NCBI RefSeq assembly: GCF_029227915.1 | Contig: NC_079877.1 | Coordinates: forward strand, 23,275,851-23,339,850 | Source: Hydractinia symbiolongicarpus | Lineage: Eukaryota; Cnidaria; Hydrozoa; Anthoathecata; Hydractiniidae | DNA length: 64,000 nucleotides | Direction: 5' to 3' | Part shown: positions 12,181-23,484 of the stretch, one piece after another | Position numbering within the stretch: the first letter of the stretch is position 1 | Layout: each line of letters starts with the position of its first letter | Notes under the pieces: model-generated | The model's database searches: none | Seen by the model: only the letters and a program-made list of their open reading frames with translations | Told to the model about the DNA's origin: nothing | Program-made: the position numbers and the translations under genes

Positions 12181-12330
12181 CACCTACATTGCCTCCCCAA
12201 TTTCCCTCACATGGCATGGGTTGACCTGTAGCTGTGGTAAAGACACCTGCTAAACATGCCCGTGCTGTGGACGGAACCACGGATCTGTGATTACGAAGCG
12301 AACACCATAGGCCATGCGCCAATTTATAAA
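12181..12330 (-). mobile_element. tRNA-derived SINE fragment
   Basis: Read on the minus strand, the sequence starting near 12328 has an A-box-like TGGCGCATGGCC. About 35 bases on is a B-box-like GGTTCCGTCC, and the part between resembles an anticodon arm (TTCGTAATC). It cannot fold as a true tRNA because the acceptor stem is absent and the body continues for another 80 bases. The layout is that of a tRNA-headed SINE. It is diverged and probably inactive. Confidence 0.55.
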
Positions 12331-13304
12331 AGTTGCTATATTTTAAAGAATTTAATGTGCACAAAAAAGATAAAGCTTATGGGGCGACGTTCCTGCATTT
12401 TCTCTGTGAATTTCGTTAAAAATGGGCATGGTTCAATCGCTGTAAAGTGGATTGTTTCAAGAGCAAAGGAGAGCTTTAGATTTTTTATACAGAGGATACT
12501 ATGAATATTGTTGCAAGCCGTCTATCCAGTAGGGGTGAATGTTAATTCAGCTTTTCTGCATAATATTTTCAAATTTAACGGCGGGTCACTTACGGGTTAT
12601 CTCGTGTTTTCTATATATGCGCTATGATTTGTCTAGATCTATTGCTCTTCACTTTATAATGGTTACGTAATAGGGAAGTCAATGTGGTTCATTGTGAGTC
12701 TCTATATATTAAAATTATATCCATATAAAATCCAACGTTTAAGTTTTTATTCTGTTGACAGTTATGCTTACTCTACATTTCTTAAATATTGTTAGTTGTA
12801 TAATTTGTTGTTATAATTGAAGCCATGCCCAGCTGGGTGCAGTCTTCATACAACTTTGTTCAAACATTATTAAAGTTATTATCATTTTCACTTTTGATTA
12901 AGATGTTCGACGCAAAAAGTATATGGAAAATATGTTCAAACTACATATCTGAACATTCGTACTAATAGCGGTAGTTAAATGCATTAGTATCTGCTATTTT
13001 GCAAGATGTTTTGCAGCAGATATGCCTGTATCTTTATGAAAGTCTTTCGATCTTTACTATGTTTAATTTTGACTAGTCGATTCTAGCTATGCTAAAATGG
13101 ATCTGCCGGCTTTTCCCATTTAGTTCTTAGATTATTTTGTTTGTTAATATTGTTAATATTTCATATTTTTAAATGGGAGAAAAACGATTGTATATAATGG
13201 ACAGAAATAAAAGGTTATTATTTTATGATTGTTATTACATCCTAAACCTATGCCCATACTATAGAGCCCTAAGAAAATCTAAGGTTTGCAAGTAAACGCT
13301 TGTA

Positions 13305-14515
13305 ATTAGCGTCATTTGAATTTTGATGACGTCAGCAACCCATCCACACAAACAATTGAAACCTTGTTTTCACGTTGCCCCTGTTGTGTATACCTTAAAC
13401 TGCTGATGAAGAAAATGTATATTATCATGTGCTTTTAATGAACGGTTAATGAGATATAAGGGTTTAAAAATTTTGGTGACGTCAGCAACGGCCTGTCAAA
13501 ACTCAAAAAAAATTTATACCTGTTGCCTTCATAGTGTAGATCTTGAAACGATGATATCATCAACCGGTTCATTCCGAAACGGATTCGGGGACCCGGGTAA
13601 AGTTATCCGGGGAAAGTTATCAAAAGTGGTCCTAGGTGGTTCCTAGTTACCACGCAGTGAAAATCATTAACGTCAACACCTCGTTCCAAGTTATTTGGCC
13701 TCAAAATTTTAAGTACACTGTAATGGCTTCATTAATTTAATATAGGAGACTAGTCGATAAGGCCCGTGGAAAAATCCACTTAGGCAGGATAACAGAGAAA
13801 AACAACCGTCATTTAAATTTTGATGACGTCAGCAGAGACATGTCAGAACACAAAATGTTTTTTTTCGGAAATGTGTATGCCTGTTGCCTTCATCGTATAG
13901 ATCTTGCAACGCTGAGCAAGAAAATGTATAGGATCGTGTACTTTTGACAAACGGTTGCAGAGATATTAGGGTTTAAAGGTTTTTTAATGACGTCATCAAC
14001 CCGTCCATTCCGAAACGGATTCGGGGACCCAGGTTTGGGAAAATTACCCAAATTGGTCCTAGGTGGTCCCTAGTTAACCACGCGGTGAAAAATCATTGAC
14101 GTCACCACCTCGTTTCCAAGTTATTTGGCCTCAAAGTTTTAGGTGCACTGTAATGGCTTCATTAATTTAATATAGGATAATGACGTTAAAGTAGTGTTAT
14201 TTTCGTCGCGTCGTAACGTCAGAAAATCTAACATATTAGACATGCATTTTTCGGCAACATCAAAGGAAAATGAAGATATACACTTTGCCTGTTACAGACA
14301 CACAAACAGACACACTCTCCGTATTATTATAAGAGATAAACGTAAAAGTAGTGTTATTGACGTCGCGCCGTAACGTCAGATATTTGACATTTGTGACATA
14401 ACTTTTTCGGCGAAATCAAAGGAAAATGGACACATCTAATTTGCCTGTTACAGACATACACACTCACACATACCCAGAGTCTGTATTATATCATAGAGAT
14501 AAATCTTGGAGATTT
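13305..14515. repeat. Diverged tandem block of an interspersed repeat
   Basis: Several modules recur. GATGACGTCAGCA blocks begin at about 13324, 13477 and 13821. TTCCGAAACGGATTCGGGGA occurs near 13573 and 14007. AAGTTATTTGGCCTCAAA followed by ACTGTAATGGCTTCATTAAT occurs near 13688 and 14120. A tail module (GTAGTGTTATT ... CCTGTTACAGACA ... ATTATTATAAGAGATAAA) occurs twice, at about 14185-14340 and 14341-14505. A related diverged copy lies at 19.84-20.13 kb. The blocks look like repeated insertion or amplification of one unclassified mobile element. Confidence 0.7.
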
Positions 14516-14519
14516 ATCT

Positions 14520-17500
14520 TGCGGAATCGTTCAACTTGTTAATTAGCAGAAAGTCATGTTAGTGGAATTCCCCCATAAAGTCGGTTTATGAAAATAGAAA
14601 AACCAAAAATTATGTTCTTTTACTGAGAATTTATTTATTTATTTATTTTATATATTTATTTATTTTTTATTTGAAATAATGTTTTTACAGGATGACATAT
14701 TCAGTATGTCATATAGAAATACATTCTGTGCTGCTATCAATTAGGGTTCTGTTTGGAAAAAATAAAAAATGATAATATATATGATTATATATGATTATAT
14801 ATAAATATCAACACTTTAGAAAATGTCACGCTAAAAACTAACTGACAGAAGGGAAACAGAGAAAGTATGCACGCCATAGAAGTCGAAGAATTTTTTACAG
14901 TATTTTTGCAGTTCAAGTTAAAAGCATTTTTTGGACAAAATTTTAGTCGTGTTTTTTTTCTTTTTAGGCAGTACGTCAGAATACTTTAGGTAACCATTTT
15001 GTGTGATGTTGTTTTTTTTAAAAAAAGGAAAATTGCTTTTTAATGTGAGCCTTCCAAGAAAAAAATTGTTTTCACCGAGAAAAATCACTGGAAAATATTA
15101 TTCACTCTAAAAAATACTAAGACATGATAACTCCCTTAATACAAATTTCCAGAATTAGGATATCACCCTTGTTCTCAACATCACGTCGTGTTATAATTTT
15201 TAAATATGGCTTACTTTGGAATTCTAAGTAATTTTGTCCAAAATAAGACGTAGAGCAGAAGCTAAAAATATGACAAAAATAAGTTAGAAGATCCTAAGAA
15301 TAGCTGTGAATTGCTTGGCAGACCTGTTACATTTTAGCACTTCAATGCATAGAAAAAGGAGTTTAAAATCCAACTTGCTCCAATATGAGAACAAATAGTA
15401 GATCAATTCTAAAATCACAAATGTTTGATTTATGAGCTTTAAAAATTGTAAAACTACTCAGTTATTGAATATAACTAAAATAAGGTATAATCAATGACCG
15501 GAGACACAGGATATACGCCAGCACCACTACCCATTTTGATAAATAACTTGAATTTTTACAAGAAAACTTCACTTTGGTTCGGTATGGAATTTTATGGGAC
15601 TGTTTAGGTAATAGAGACTGGGTTATGATCTTTAGAAGAAAACTGTAGCTAAATTTAAAATTCGTCATACGTAAACCTTATTTCTGAAGGAAGTGCACAA
15701 TTTGGGACTTTCATTCTTCTTCATACAACAAAAAGACGTGTTACTAGTCATATTTAAAAATCTTCAGCTTTAAATCTTTGTCAAACGTTACCTTATATGG
15801 CCAGCGAAAGGTATATTTTTAAGGCTTTCCGCCATCTTCGATGGTAACCATTGTAACCAGCATGTCCAATGTTGGTATTTTTAAAGTCGCATGATGCAAT
15901 GCTTTCAATTGATATATACTTTGTTTTGGAATGTTTTCAATATTATACACTTTATGTTTGAAATAATTAGTGTTTGTGTTTTTGTAGTGTTATGTTTTTC
16001 TAGGAAAAGTAATATAAATATTGACTTGCTAACAGCGGTTGCGTTTTTTCAAAAAAAATCATATTCAAAATGTTGTAAATAAAATATATATCTATATATT
16101 TATACATAACTATGGGGTGCCCCGTATGTGTAAAATTATGTTGTCTCGTCAATCTTAAATATGCTGTGTTAAGTATTCATGAAAAGTACAGTTAAAATGT
16201 CGTAAGCAGGGCACATATTTGGAATAATTGAATGAAATTTATCAGATTAGGACAAAAGAAAAGATCTTCGTGAAAAAGGAATCGATGAAGAAGTAAGGTT
16301 TCAGAAATGAAATACATTTATTTATTTATTTTATTTATTTTACTTCGAATATTTATTATACACAAAATTGCTATTTCAGCTAAATAATATTTTTGTTTTA
16401 CAAGACCGTCCTGTGTTCTATATTCTACATTTACAACTAAAAATCAAATATGCAACATAAAAATTTTGAAGAGTATATAGTACAAACGTACCCAAGTAGA
16501 ACAAGTTCATGATTTCCACTCGTTTCATATGTAGCTAGTTTAGAACTTTTATACCACTTTACACGACTTCGTTTTTATGGAAATTTTACATAATACATAA
16601 TTATATTATATTATTATACATAATTATACTCAAAAAACAGTAAAGTAGGTTAAGTAGATTCTCAATACTTTTCTTAAATTTAACCATTTTAAGCTTTTTG
16701 ATGAATTTAATTCTCCTATAAAAGAAAAAAATTAAAATGTTTCACATTTTAAAGAAAACATCATTTATCAAGAGCTTTCTTCCATGATAAAACACCAAGT
16801 TATTTTCTTTTTAAAAGGTTTGAAAAGCTTTAGCATACGAAAATTTTCTGAAAAATATATAAAGTGTTCTGCACAACTTTCCAAGTTCTTTTATATCAAC
16901 TAAACTTGCATTTTTTTTAAGTTGTATCAGCAACCCCAGAACATCAGCAAAGTAGTGTCATTGTAAAACAACAATTTCCAAACTTTATTGGGTGTTATTA
17001 ACACAGTCTTGTATGAAAGGTTTTACACTATGAACTTTGTTAATTGACTGCTTTTGCTTATTTATCTGACAATAAAGAAGTCCAGTAAAAAAGCATTTTG
17101 AATTTGGTGTTCAGGTTAAAACTCGGGAATTTCTAAGAAAATATTTAAAAATTAAAGATGTCTAAGAAAAATTTCCCTTTATTTCAATATCTATGAAATT
17201 CAATAGATATAATGAATATATGGCTATCAAAATAATTTTTAATAATTAATTATTTTCGCCATAGCAATAAATGTAAGGGAATTTCCACCAGAGAACTTCT
17301 ACCATTACCATTATAGCAACAAATCAGGATAATTCAAAGGCGAATCCGCACATAGATGACTTTACCGTTCACCTCAAAGAACCGTTCAAAGAAATTTGGA
17401 TGCCCTACACATTTTCTGGTATTAAATGCGTTCCGCTTTCACTTTGTCACCTTCAGATATGTTTTGGTAGGTGGTAGATTCTATTTTTAGGCAACAATTT

Positions 17501-17744
17501 AACATATTGCCATACTGGTATTATAAAGTCAAGCCTACTATATCTAAATCTTTGTATCTTTATGCATCTATTTTGTCAGAATAAAAGGTTCAAATAATGA
17601 TTGGAACAAGTAAAATACATATTTTGTCTTATCACCAAGAACCATATAGTTGAGATGGATTAAGAGAGCAGGTTACAAGAACGTAAAGAAAAAGAATATT
17701 TACAGATCCTTTAGGGTTATAAAGAATTACAAAAATGTAATATT
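14520..17744. other. Gene-free A/T-rich interval
   Basis: No supportable exon is seen. The interval holds ATTT-type simple repeats (about 14627-14672 and 16315-16346) and short ATATAT tracts (14778-14805, 16081-16103). Short open frames here have no recognisable domain, and I treat them as chance. Confidence 0.5.
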
Positions 17745-18680
17745 AAAAATGTTGCGAATAATCTAGGCCATTAAATAGCAAGAAATGTTTTGTGATTTTC
17801 TTAAAATACGTCAACAAGCAAATGGATTTTTTGTCTTCAGCTAAGATTGTGTTCTATAACAATGGCCCACGATAAGATAGTGAATATCTACTGGTCACTA
17901 GCAAGGTCACTGGAATGTTAAAATTGTTTTTTGAATATCTTCTGTGATACATGTGTTTTATTTGTAAAAACTGATCTTTAAAGGCCTTGGGTGCAATGCC
18001 ATACTTGATTTTATACATAAACAACAGGATTTGGTGCATGTTCAGTTTGTTGGTACTCAAGGCCCGCTATTTCTCCTAATAATAATTCGGCTGTGTCATT
18101 GCCAAATATTATGTGACATGCGTAAATTTTTGTAGCCTTAGAATGATTAGTACTACCTAGGCAACGTTACAATATGTTAAATAACTGTAAATAAAGAAAA
18201 AGTATAAATTATATATATATACATATAAAGGCAATGAAAATTAAGTAATGGCTTCGCTTTGTATAATATTCCAATATCTTTGGAAATTTCTTTCTCTACT
18301 GCTTGTAATGTAAGTTTTCGTCAATAGGAACACCTTATAAGATTAGAAAGCTTTTCTTTTTTATGCTAATTTCATTTCTAAATAGAATTGGAAGTTTTAA
18401 TGGTATCTGCTTTAGAATTTTCTCAGAATAGCGCATATTTTGTTATATTTACAATTAGGGATAGTTTTCTTTGCTATAATCCATTCATTAATACTACCCA
18501 GTTCTTTGTTTACCGCAGTAAAGAGTGTTTTCATAATTTTTATGACCATAGAATAAGTTAGTATCATCAGCAAAAAGAAAATAATTAGTAAGTTTTGATG
18601 CATAAGGCAAATCATTAACATATATTAAAATAAATGCGGTCCAATAGAGAGACATTTTTTAGTTCAGTCGTATTATTACC
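17745..18680 (-). mobile_element. LINE reverse transcriptase relic
   Basis: Several minus-strand frames together describe the end of a non-LTR retrotransposon ORF2. The segment 18520-18612 reads LPYASKLTNYFLFADDTNLF, with the FADD catalytic motif. The segment about 18070-18170 retains FGNDTAELLL. The segment 17854-18060 has LLFMYKIKYGIAPKAFKDQF and YSLSYRGPLL, the usual RGP-x-W end with the Trp lost. The ORF ends near 17750. Multiple frameshifts and stops show it is dead. It differs from the LINE relic at 7.8 kb. Confidence 0.75.
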
Positions 18681-18699
18681 GTGATACGTACAATGCGTC

Positions 18700-19830
18700 T
18701 TCCCAACAATGGAGAGCGTCAATGTGAGATATCGTGCTTTATAGATAGATTAAATTGGGCACGTTAATTGACTTTATTGCCTCCGAATTTTTATGTTTAT
18801 TCGATATTTTGTTGGTCATATTCACAGTCTATATGCGTCTGTATTACCGGCATCAAAACTTAACAAAAATAAAACGGGTAATGCTAAAGCGACCTTCAAG
18901 AACCCCCACAATGATAAAAAATCAGTCACCTGTGACCCCAAACCATCCCCAATAACCCAACGAATCCAAATGAACCTACAAGCATTCTTGCATTACAAAA
19001 AATTACCCGGAATGCGATTTCGCCTAAACATAAAAAAGTAAATTCTTAGAGGTATACTTCGTGATTTCATAAATTTTCGGCAAATTCGCAAAGCGCTTCA
19101 ATTCTTATAGATAAAGCTAGTAAGATTTAATCGAGTTTCACAAGAGATTAATCTCGCGAATAGCAGAAGTGGAGGAATGTTGTTTCTTTTCCAAATAATG
19201 TTTTTTCCAAAAATTTTAATGTTTCAGAATTTCTTCTCACATATCTTTTGAAAATTGCGTGTTCACTGTACAGTTGTGAAAACAAAACTTATATCTAGCA
19301 GTAAATTGTTACATAATCTTTTTATCTAAATTTTCAAAATTTGATCTGCAAATAACTGTAACTCTATACACATAACCTTGAAAACAAAAAAGTTCAATTT
19401 CTACAAAATGTTTAACAGAGTCTGTCTTAACTCACCCTATGGATTGATGTGATTATTTTAATTTTACTTAAAAAATTCCTATTAAAAATTTATTCTGTTT
19501 TTGTGTTTACAAGTAAACAATAGGAACAAATTATCAAGTAACTTAAAGTTCATAACGAAGATAAAGTAAAAAGAAAAGCATTGCTGACGAGTAAGATTCG
19601 GATTATACATGTTGTACGTGTGCGGCCAAAATTTCAAAATTTGATTAAGATTCTCACCTGGATATACATATTGCCATACATAAAACTAAACTATTCTTAA
19701 AAATAAAGTACGGAACAAAAATAAGTAACCAATACATTTAACTGCACTAGTGCGTGCAGCTGCAAACACTGATTAAAATAAATTATAGTATCATATGATT
19801 TAGGTGAGCGGTTAAGAAGATACTAAGGTA
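18700..19830. other. Interval with no recognised gene
   Basis: Overlapping plus-strand frames at 18755-19041 are open but have no domain, no initiation context and no splice support that I recognise. The remainder is A/T-rich and featureless. Confidence 0.45.
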
Positions 19831-19839
19831 TGAAAATAT

Positions 19840-20335
19840 TGTCGACATCAGCTATGACGCGTCCATATTCGAAAGAAAACCCGATCAAGAAAATGTATAA
19901 AATCGTGTGTTTTTAACGAACCTTTGCATAGATATTGTGATTTAAAGTTATTCTGCCCCTAACTTAAGGAATTGGTCCTATTTTAGGTCCACTAATCTCA
20001 GTATACGCTTTGTCGTCGTGCCGTGACATGGAAAAAATGAACACATAGGGTATAACTTTTTCGGCAGCATTAAAGGAAAACGGGCACATCTACCTTACCT
20101 GCTACGGACTGATAAAAACAAAATTGTGTATTAGTATATAGAATAATAGTTGTAATCATCTACGTGCTTAGCAGTCAAAGATTTAAAGTATTAAATGACA
20201 TCAACTCTAACTTTGCAAAATGTTTCGTTCAGAAGTGTACTCTTTCCGATTATTGTATAGAGCTTGACACGCTGATTAAAAGACATATAAAAATTTATGT
20301 AATTTCGTCGAACTATTGACAAGGACCAGGGATTG
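19840..20335. repeat. Diverged copies of the 13-14 kb interspersed repeat
   Basis: Motifs shared with the 13.3-14.5 kb block include GAAAATGTATA-AATCGTGT, ATTGGTCCTA-TTAGGTCC, TAACTTTTTCGGC and AAAGGAAAACGGGCACATCTA. A second partial copy runs about 20190-20330 (TGTATAGAGCTTGACACGCTGATTA). Orientation is the same as in the main block. Confidence 0.6.
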
Positions 20336-20339
20336 AGGA

Positions 20340-21105
20340 TTAACCCTATTCGGTCCGGGGCGGGGGAGGGGGACGGAAATAACTCTAAACGCTATGGTGC
20401 ATGGATATGACACTTACTGAGTTTTAATATCTATATATTATACACCTACATGCCAAATTATTAGATCACTTTTACCCGAAACTACCCGTAGAAATCTCTA
20501 CGTATTTATAATTGGAAAAATATAATAAATCTTGTTTGCATTATCCTTAGAAGTTGGCAACTTTTCATGCGATGTAAATAACGAACAATATGTTAAATGA
20601 CTTTTATGTAGCTTCCAGAAACTTTAAACAGATTGTAAAAATTTGCTCTAGAACTAAAGTAATTGAAATTTAAGCGGATGGGAGTATTTTGGACAAATTT
20701 CGAGGTTTTGATGACGTCACAGGAAATGTGCTGACGCAAGAAATTTTATTACTGTGATTGTGTTCCTTTTGTGACGTACTATAAGTGTGCCATGTTTGAT
20801 TCAATTTGAACAAAACTGTGAAAAGCTTACTTGTTTTTTCACTCGTTCCAGTTTTAACCTTTGCAATCAATGTATGGTTTTCACCAAGCACTTTAATTGA
20901 ACTCACTTTCACCATGAATTTTTACAATAACTTCCATGTCACAACGCTTAAGCCAAAATCATAAAATATTTGCAAATGTAGAAATGGTAAGTTATTGTGC
21001 ACATTTTAAGCAGTATTTTAAGAAGTATAATACAAAGTGACTTAGTGGGGATATACCCCCTTCCCTCTCCCCTACCTCTCCCCCCCCTCCCCTCACCCCT
21101 TGTTC
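20340..21105 (+). mobile_element. piggyBac-like MITE copy B
   Basis: TTAA at 20340-20343 is followed by CCCTATTCGGTCCGGGG, the same terminus as copy A at 6981-8129, in opposite orientation. Internal homology is extensive: CACTTACTGAGTTT, CATGCCAAATTATT, GAAATCTCTACG, GATGACGTCACAGGAAATG, and TTTTGTGACGTACTATAAG. The right end is C-rich (21055-21100), but the terminal CCGGACCGAATAGGGTTAA is missing or decayed, so the exact end is uncertain. It lies about 240 bases upstream of the 654-aa ORF. Confidence 0.72.
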
Positions 21106-21336
21106 CCACAGCAAAAGTAGAGTTGATAATCAGCATCCATACTACCAAACTTATACCAAACTTATCCCAACTGTCCATCTACTTATAAAGATTTAGACCA
21201 TTTTCAATTTCATTTGTGAAAGTTGCGTTGGATTTACGTCTAGTTTATTATTCGTATCCTTATCAATATCAATAAGAACATCAATTTCGATTTCGTTTTT
21301 AACGGTGCATTCACAGACTATTCCCTTAATTTTTTT

Positions 21337-21338
21337 AG
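21337..21338 (+). promoter_or_regulatory. Splice (or trans-splice) acceptor just before the deaminase-like ORF
   Basis: A pyrimidine-rich AATTTTTTTAG ends at 21338, only 6 bases before the ATG. It implies either an upstream exon or spliced-leader addition, which is known in hydrozoans. The AG belongs to an in-frame TAG, so any coding extension would have to come from another exon. Confidence 0.5.
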
Positions 21339-21344
21339 ATAACA

Positions 21345-23309
21345 ATGGATGCTCGTTCAATATGCTTTAATTTGACATGCCATAAAAGTAATCATGGTGG
21401 AGGTTGCAGATTTGATACTAATTTTCAAAAAATGTTAGATTCCTATCACATTGAGGAAATATTTAACAAATTTATTTGGAACAATGAGAATATTTTAATG
21501 ACATCTGCTAAATGGGCAACCTTAGAAGAATTCCAAATATTAATAAGCAAGTATGAATGCATGGATCAAGTTAAGCAGATAATAATAAGGGAAGGTGGTG
21601 GTATTGTTGTTTCTGCACTCTTAAATGAGGACGAAAATGTTATTAAATACATGGCAGAAGAAATTAAAATACTTCCCACATATTCAAATCGTAAATCAGC
21701 TTTAGGGTTAGCCGTTGAAAAGAACAACATAAAAGCGGTGGCGATTTTATATAAACATATGAAAAACTATCTTGAAAATAGGGGAAATGAGGATAAAGAA
21801 ATTGATTCTCAATTAGATTCCTCTTTCCACCAGGAGGAAAAAGAAGTTGGATTGTTTGTTAAACGCTACCTAAAAGATTACATTTATTTTGAAAGAGAGG
21901 AAAGGAGAGAACAAATCGCCGAACTTTTGATGCATTCTGTATTCTTTGACGAAGAAGATTTTAAAAATGTACTTGTTTATACTGCTCGATACTCCCCGAT
22001 AAATACAATATTTTGCGTTTTTGATCTAATACGTGATTTTTTTCCTAACTATTTCAGAGAGAAAATAAAGAGTTTAGATTCAAACGAAGAAGACGTCTTA
22101 TCAATTATTGCAAAATACAGATTGACTAATCCCAATAATGTTTTAAGAGAAAATATCAATCCAAATAGTGAAGACATTATATCAATTATAGAAGAATATA
22201 AATTACGGGAGATTGCGATAACGCCTGAAGATTTTAGGGAACTTTACAAGAAGTATTTTTACAATAAAAATGTCCCACGAACAAATTATACAAAGAAAGG
22301 ATCTGCATTATATTACTTAATACTTCACAAACAATTTGAATTAGCATTGTTTGTTCTGCAAAAAACAAACTTTAAGAAATGTAATTCTGAACAAAAAAAT
22401 AGTTTTCTAAAAGCAATCGAAGAACTCCGATGGAAGCTTCAGGATATGCACTTGGAGAACGAACAAGTGAGAACATCCTGGGGTGAAGCCTTGTCAGTAC
22501 CCTTAAATGATGGCACAAGTAAACGAAAACCAAAGTTAATACCAAGTCGGCAATTAAGAGAAAAGAAAAGTATGGCATCAAATAGAAAAGGGCAGCTACT
22601 TCGCCAAATAGCAACACAGTTATTTTACCGCTGGAATAACCAAAAGAATAAAACATTAACAGAAGTTCAAGTAATGCAAGTGACAAATGGAATTAGGTTG
22701 ATAATTTTTGTAGCGTTTAATCCCGCAGACAACTGCATAGTTAAAAAGATTAAAGAAGATACATCTAAGATGCAGTCAGTGCTTAAAGTGGTTCAAACTG
22801 ACTACAGTATCAGATATAGTACACATCGATCAAATCGTTACAGCAAAAAACTACGAAAGCGTCTAGGCAATCAGCCTAACAAAATCCTTTCTAAGGTGTT
22901 AAGTCAAACTCCTGTGATTGTGAATAGCTTGGATAATTTTGAATACGAATGGCAGAATTTCTATGTGCTATGTCTTTCCAATGTTGCTGACACCAAGAGA
23001 CACGCAGAAGAGATTTTATGCGACGCTGCTAGCAATTTAAAAGAAGATTTCGAACCTCGTGACTTGACATTCTCCATTTATGGAAAAAGACGACCATGCA
23101 TGAGCTGTCTTGGGCGAATGAGAACTGCAGGAATTCATCATTTTAATCCTAATCCTGGATACTTTTGGTATTCTTCAATCGGTCATCAGTCAGAAGATTG
23201 TGCTAAAGAAACACTAAATATTTTGATGACAGAAGTACCACACGTGACCATTGAGAATGATGAAGAGCTTTTAGATTATGATACTAGGTCGGATTCGGAT
23301 TCAGATTAA
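21345..23309 (+). CDS. Intron-free 654-aa protein with predicted zinc-dependent deaminase domain
   Basis: The ATG at 21345 has a strong context (AACAATGG). Residues 1-25 hold spaced Cys/His (C7, C12, H13, C21). Residues 40-340 are mostly helical, with two ankyrin-like hairpins: SALGLAVEKNNIKAVAIL near 118-135 and SALYYLILHKQFELALFVL near 320-338. A basic linker follows at about 375-420. From about 440 the pattern fits the cytidine-deaminase fold: a beta hairpin (VQVMQVTNG, LIIFVAFNPAD), then H553-A-E555, then P584-C585-x-x-C588 about 30 residues on. His and two Cys would bind zinc, and Glu would be the proton shuttle. The tail (637-654) is acidic. The layout of helical repeats plus terminal deaminase recalls nucleic-acid deaminases of the bacterial-toxin/AID-like assemblage; the substrate is unknown. 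An AATAAA lies at 23479. Deaminase assignment rests on motifs only. Confidence 0.75.
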   Translation: MDARSICFNLTCHKSNHGGGCRFDTNFQKMLDSYHIEEIFNKFIWNNENILMTSAKWATLEEFQILISKYECMDQVKQIIIREGGGIVVSALLNEDENVIKYMAEEIKILPTYSNRKSALGLAVEKNNIKAVAILYKHMKNYLENRGNEDKEIDSQLDSSFHQEEKEVGLFVKRYLKDYIYFEREERREQIAELLMHSVFFDEEDFKNVLVYTARYSPINTIFCVFDLIRDFFPNYFREKIKSLDSNEEDVLSIIAKYRLTNPNNVLRENINPNSEDIISIIEEYKLREIAITPEDFRELYKKYFYNKNVPRTNYTKKGSALYYLILHKQFELALFVLQKTNFKKCNSEQKNSFLKAIEELRWKLQDMHLENEQVRTSWGEALSVPLNDGTSKRKPKLIPSRQLREKKSMASNRKGQLLRQIATQLFYRWNNQKNKTLTEVQVMQVTNGIRLIIFVAFNPADNCIVKKIKEDTSKMQSVLKVVQTDYSIRYSTHRSNRYSKKLRKRLGNQPNKILSKVLSQTPVIVNSLDNFEYEWQNFYVLCLSNVADTKRHAEEILCDAASNLKEDFEPRDLTFSIYGKRRPCMSCLGRMRTAGIHHFNPNPGYFWYSSIGHQSEDCAKETLNILMTEVPHVTIENDEELLDYDTRSDSDSD

Positions 23310-23478
23310 CTGTTTAGGACGTAAGGGAAAACTGAGAGGCAATAGAAGATTGAATTTATTCACACTATATGCTGTAGAATATTTACTTAAATGTTTTTTT
23401 TTAATTGTTTATTTAATGTATTTGTAACAACTTTTGAGTGAAGTTTTCTATCACTTAAAGAATATTACCACATTAGTC

Positions 23479-23484
23479 AATAAA
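23479..23484 (+). terminator. Polyadenylation signal of the deaminase-like gene
   Basis: AATAAA lies 170 bases after the stop codon in an A/T-rich 3' flank. It is the first canonical hexamer downstream of the ORF. Confidence 0.5.

Noticed and set aside
12270-12330. A functional tRNA gene
   Set aside because: Box-like motifs exist but no acceptor stem can pair, and the sequence continues as a SINE-like body.
13300-14520. CRISPR-like array
   Set aside because: The repeats are long, diverged and unevenly spaced, and the genome is an animal's; they are interspersed-element modules.
18755-19041. Two overlapping plus-strand ORFs
   Set aside because: No domain, no start context, no splice evidence, and composition like the surrounding intergenic DNA.
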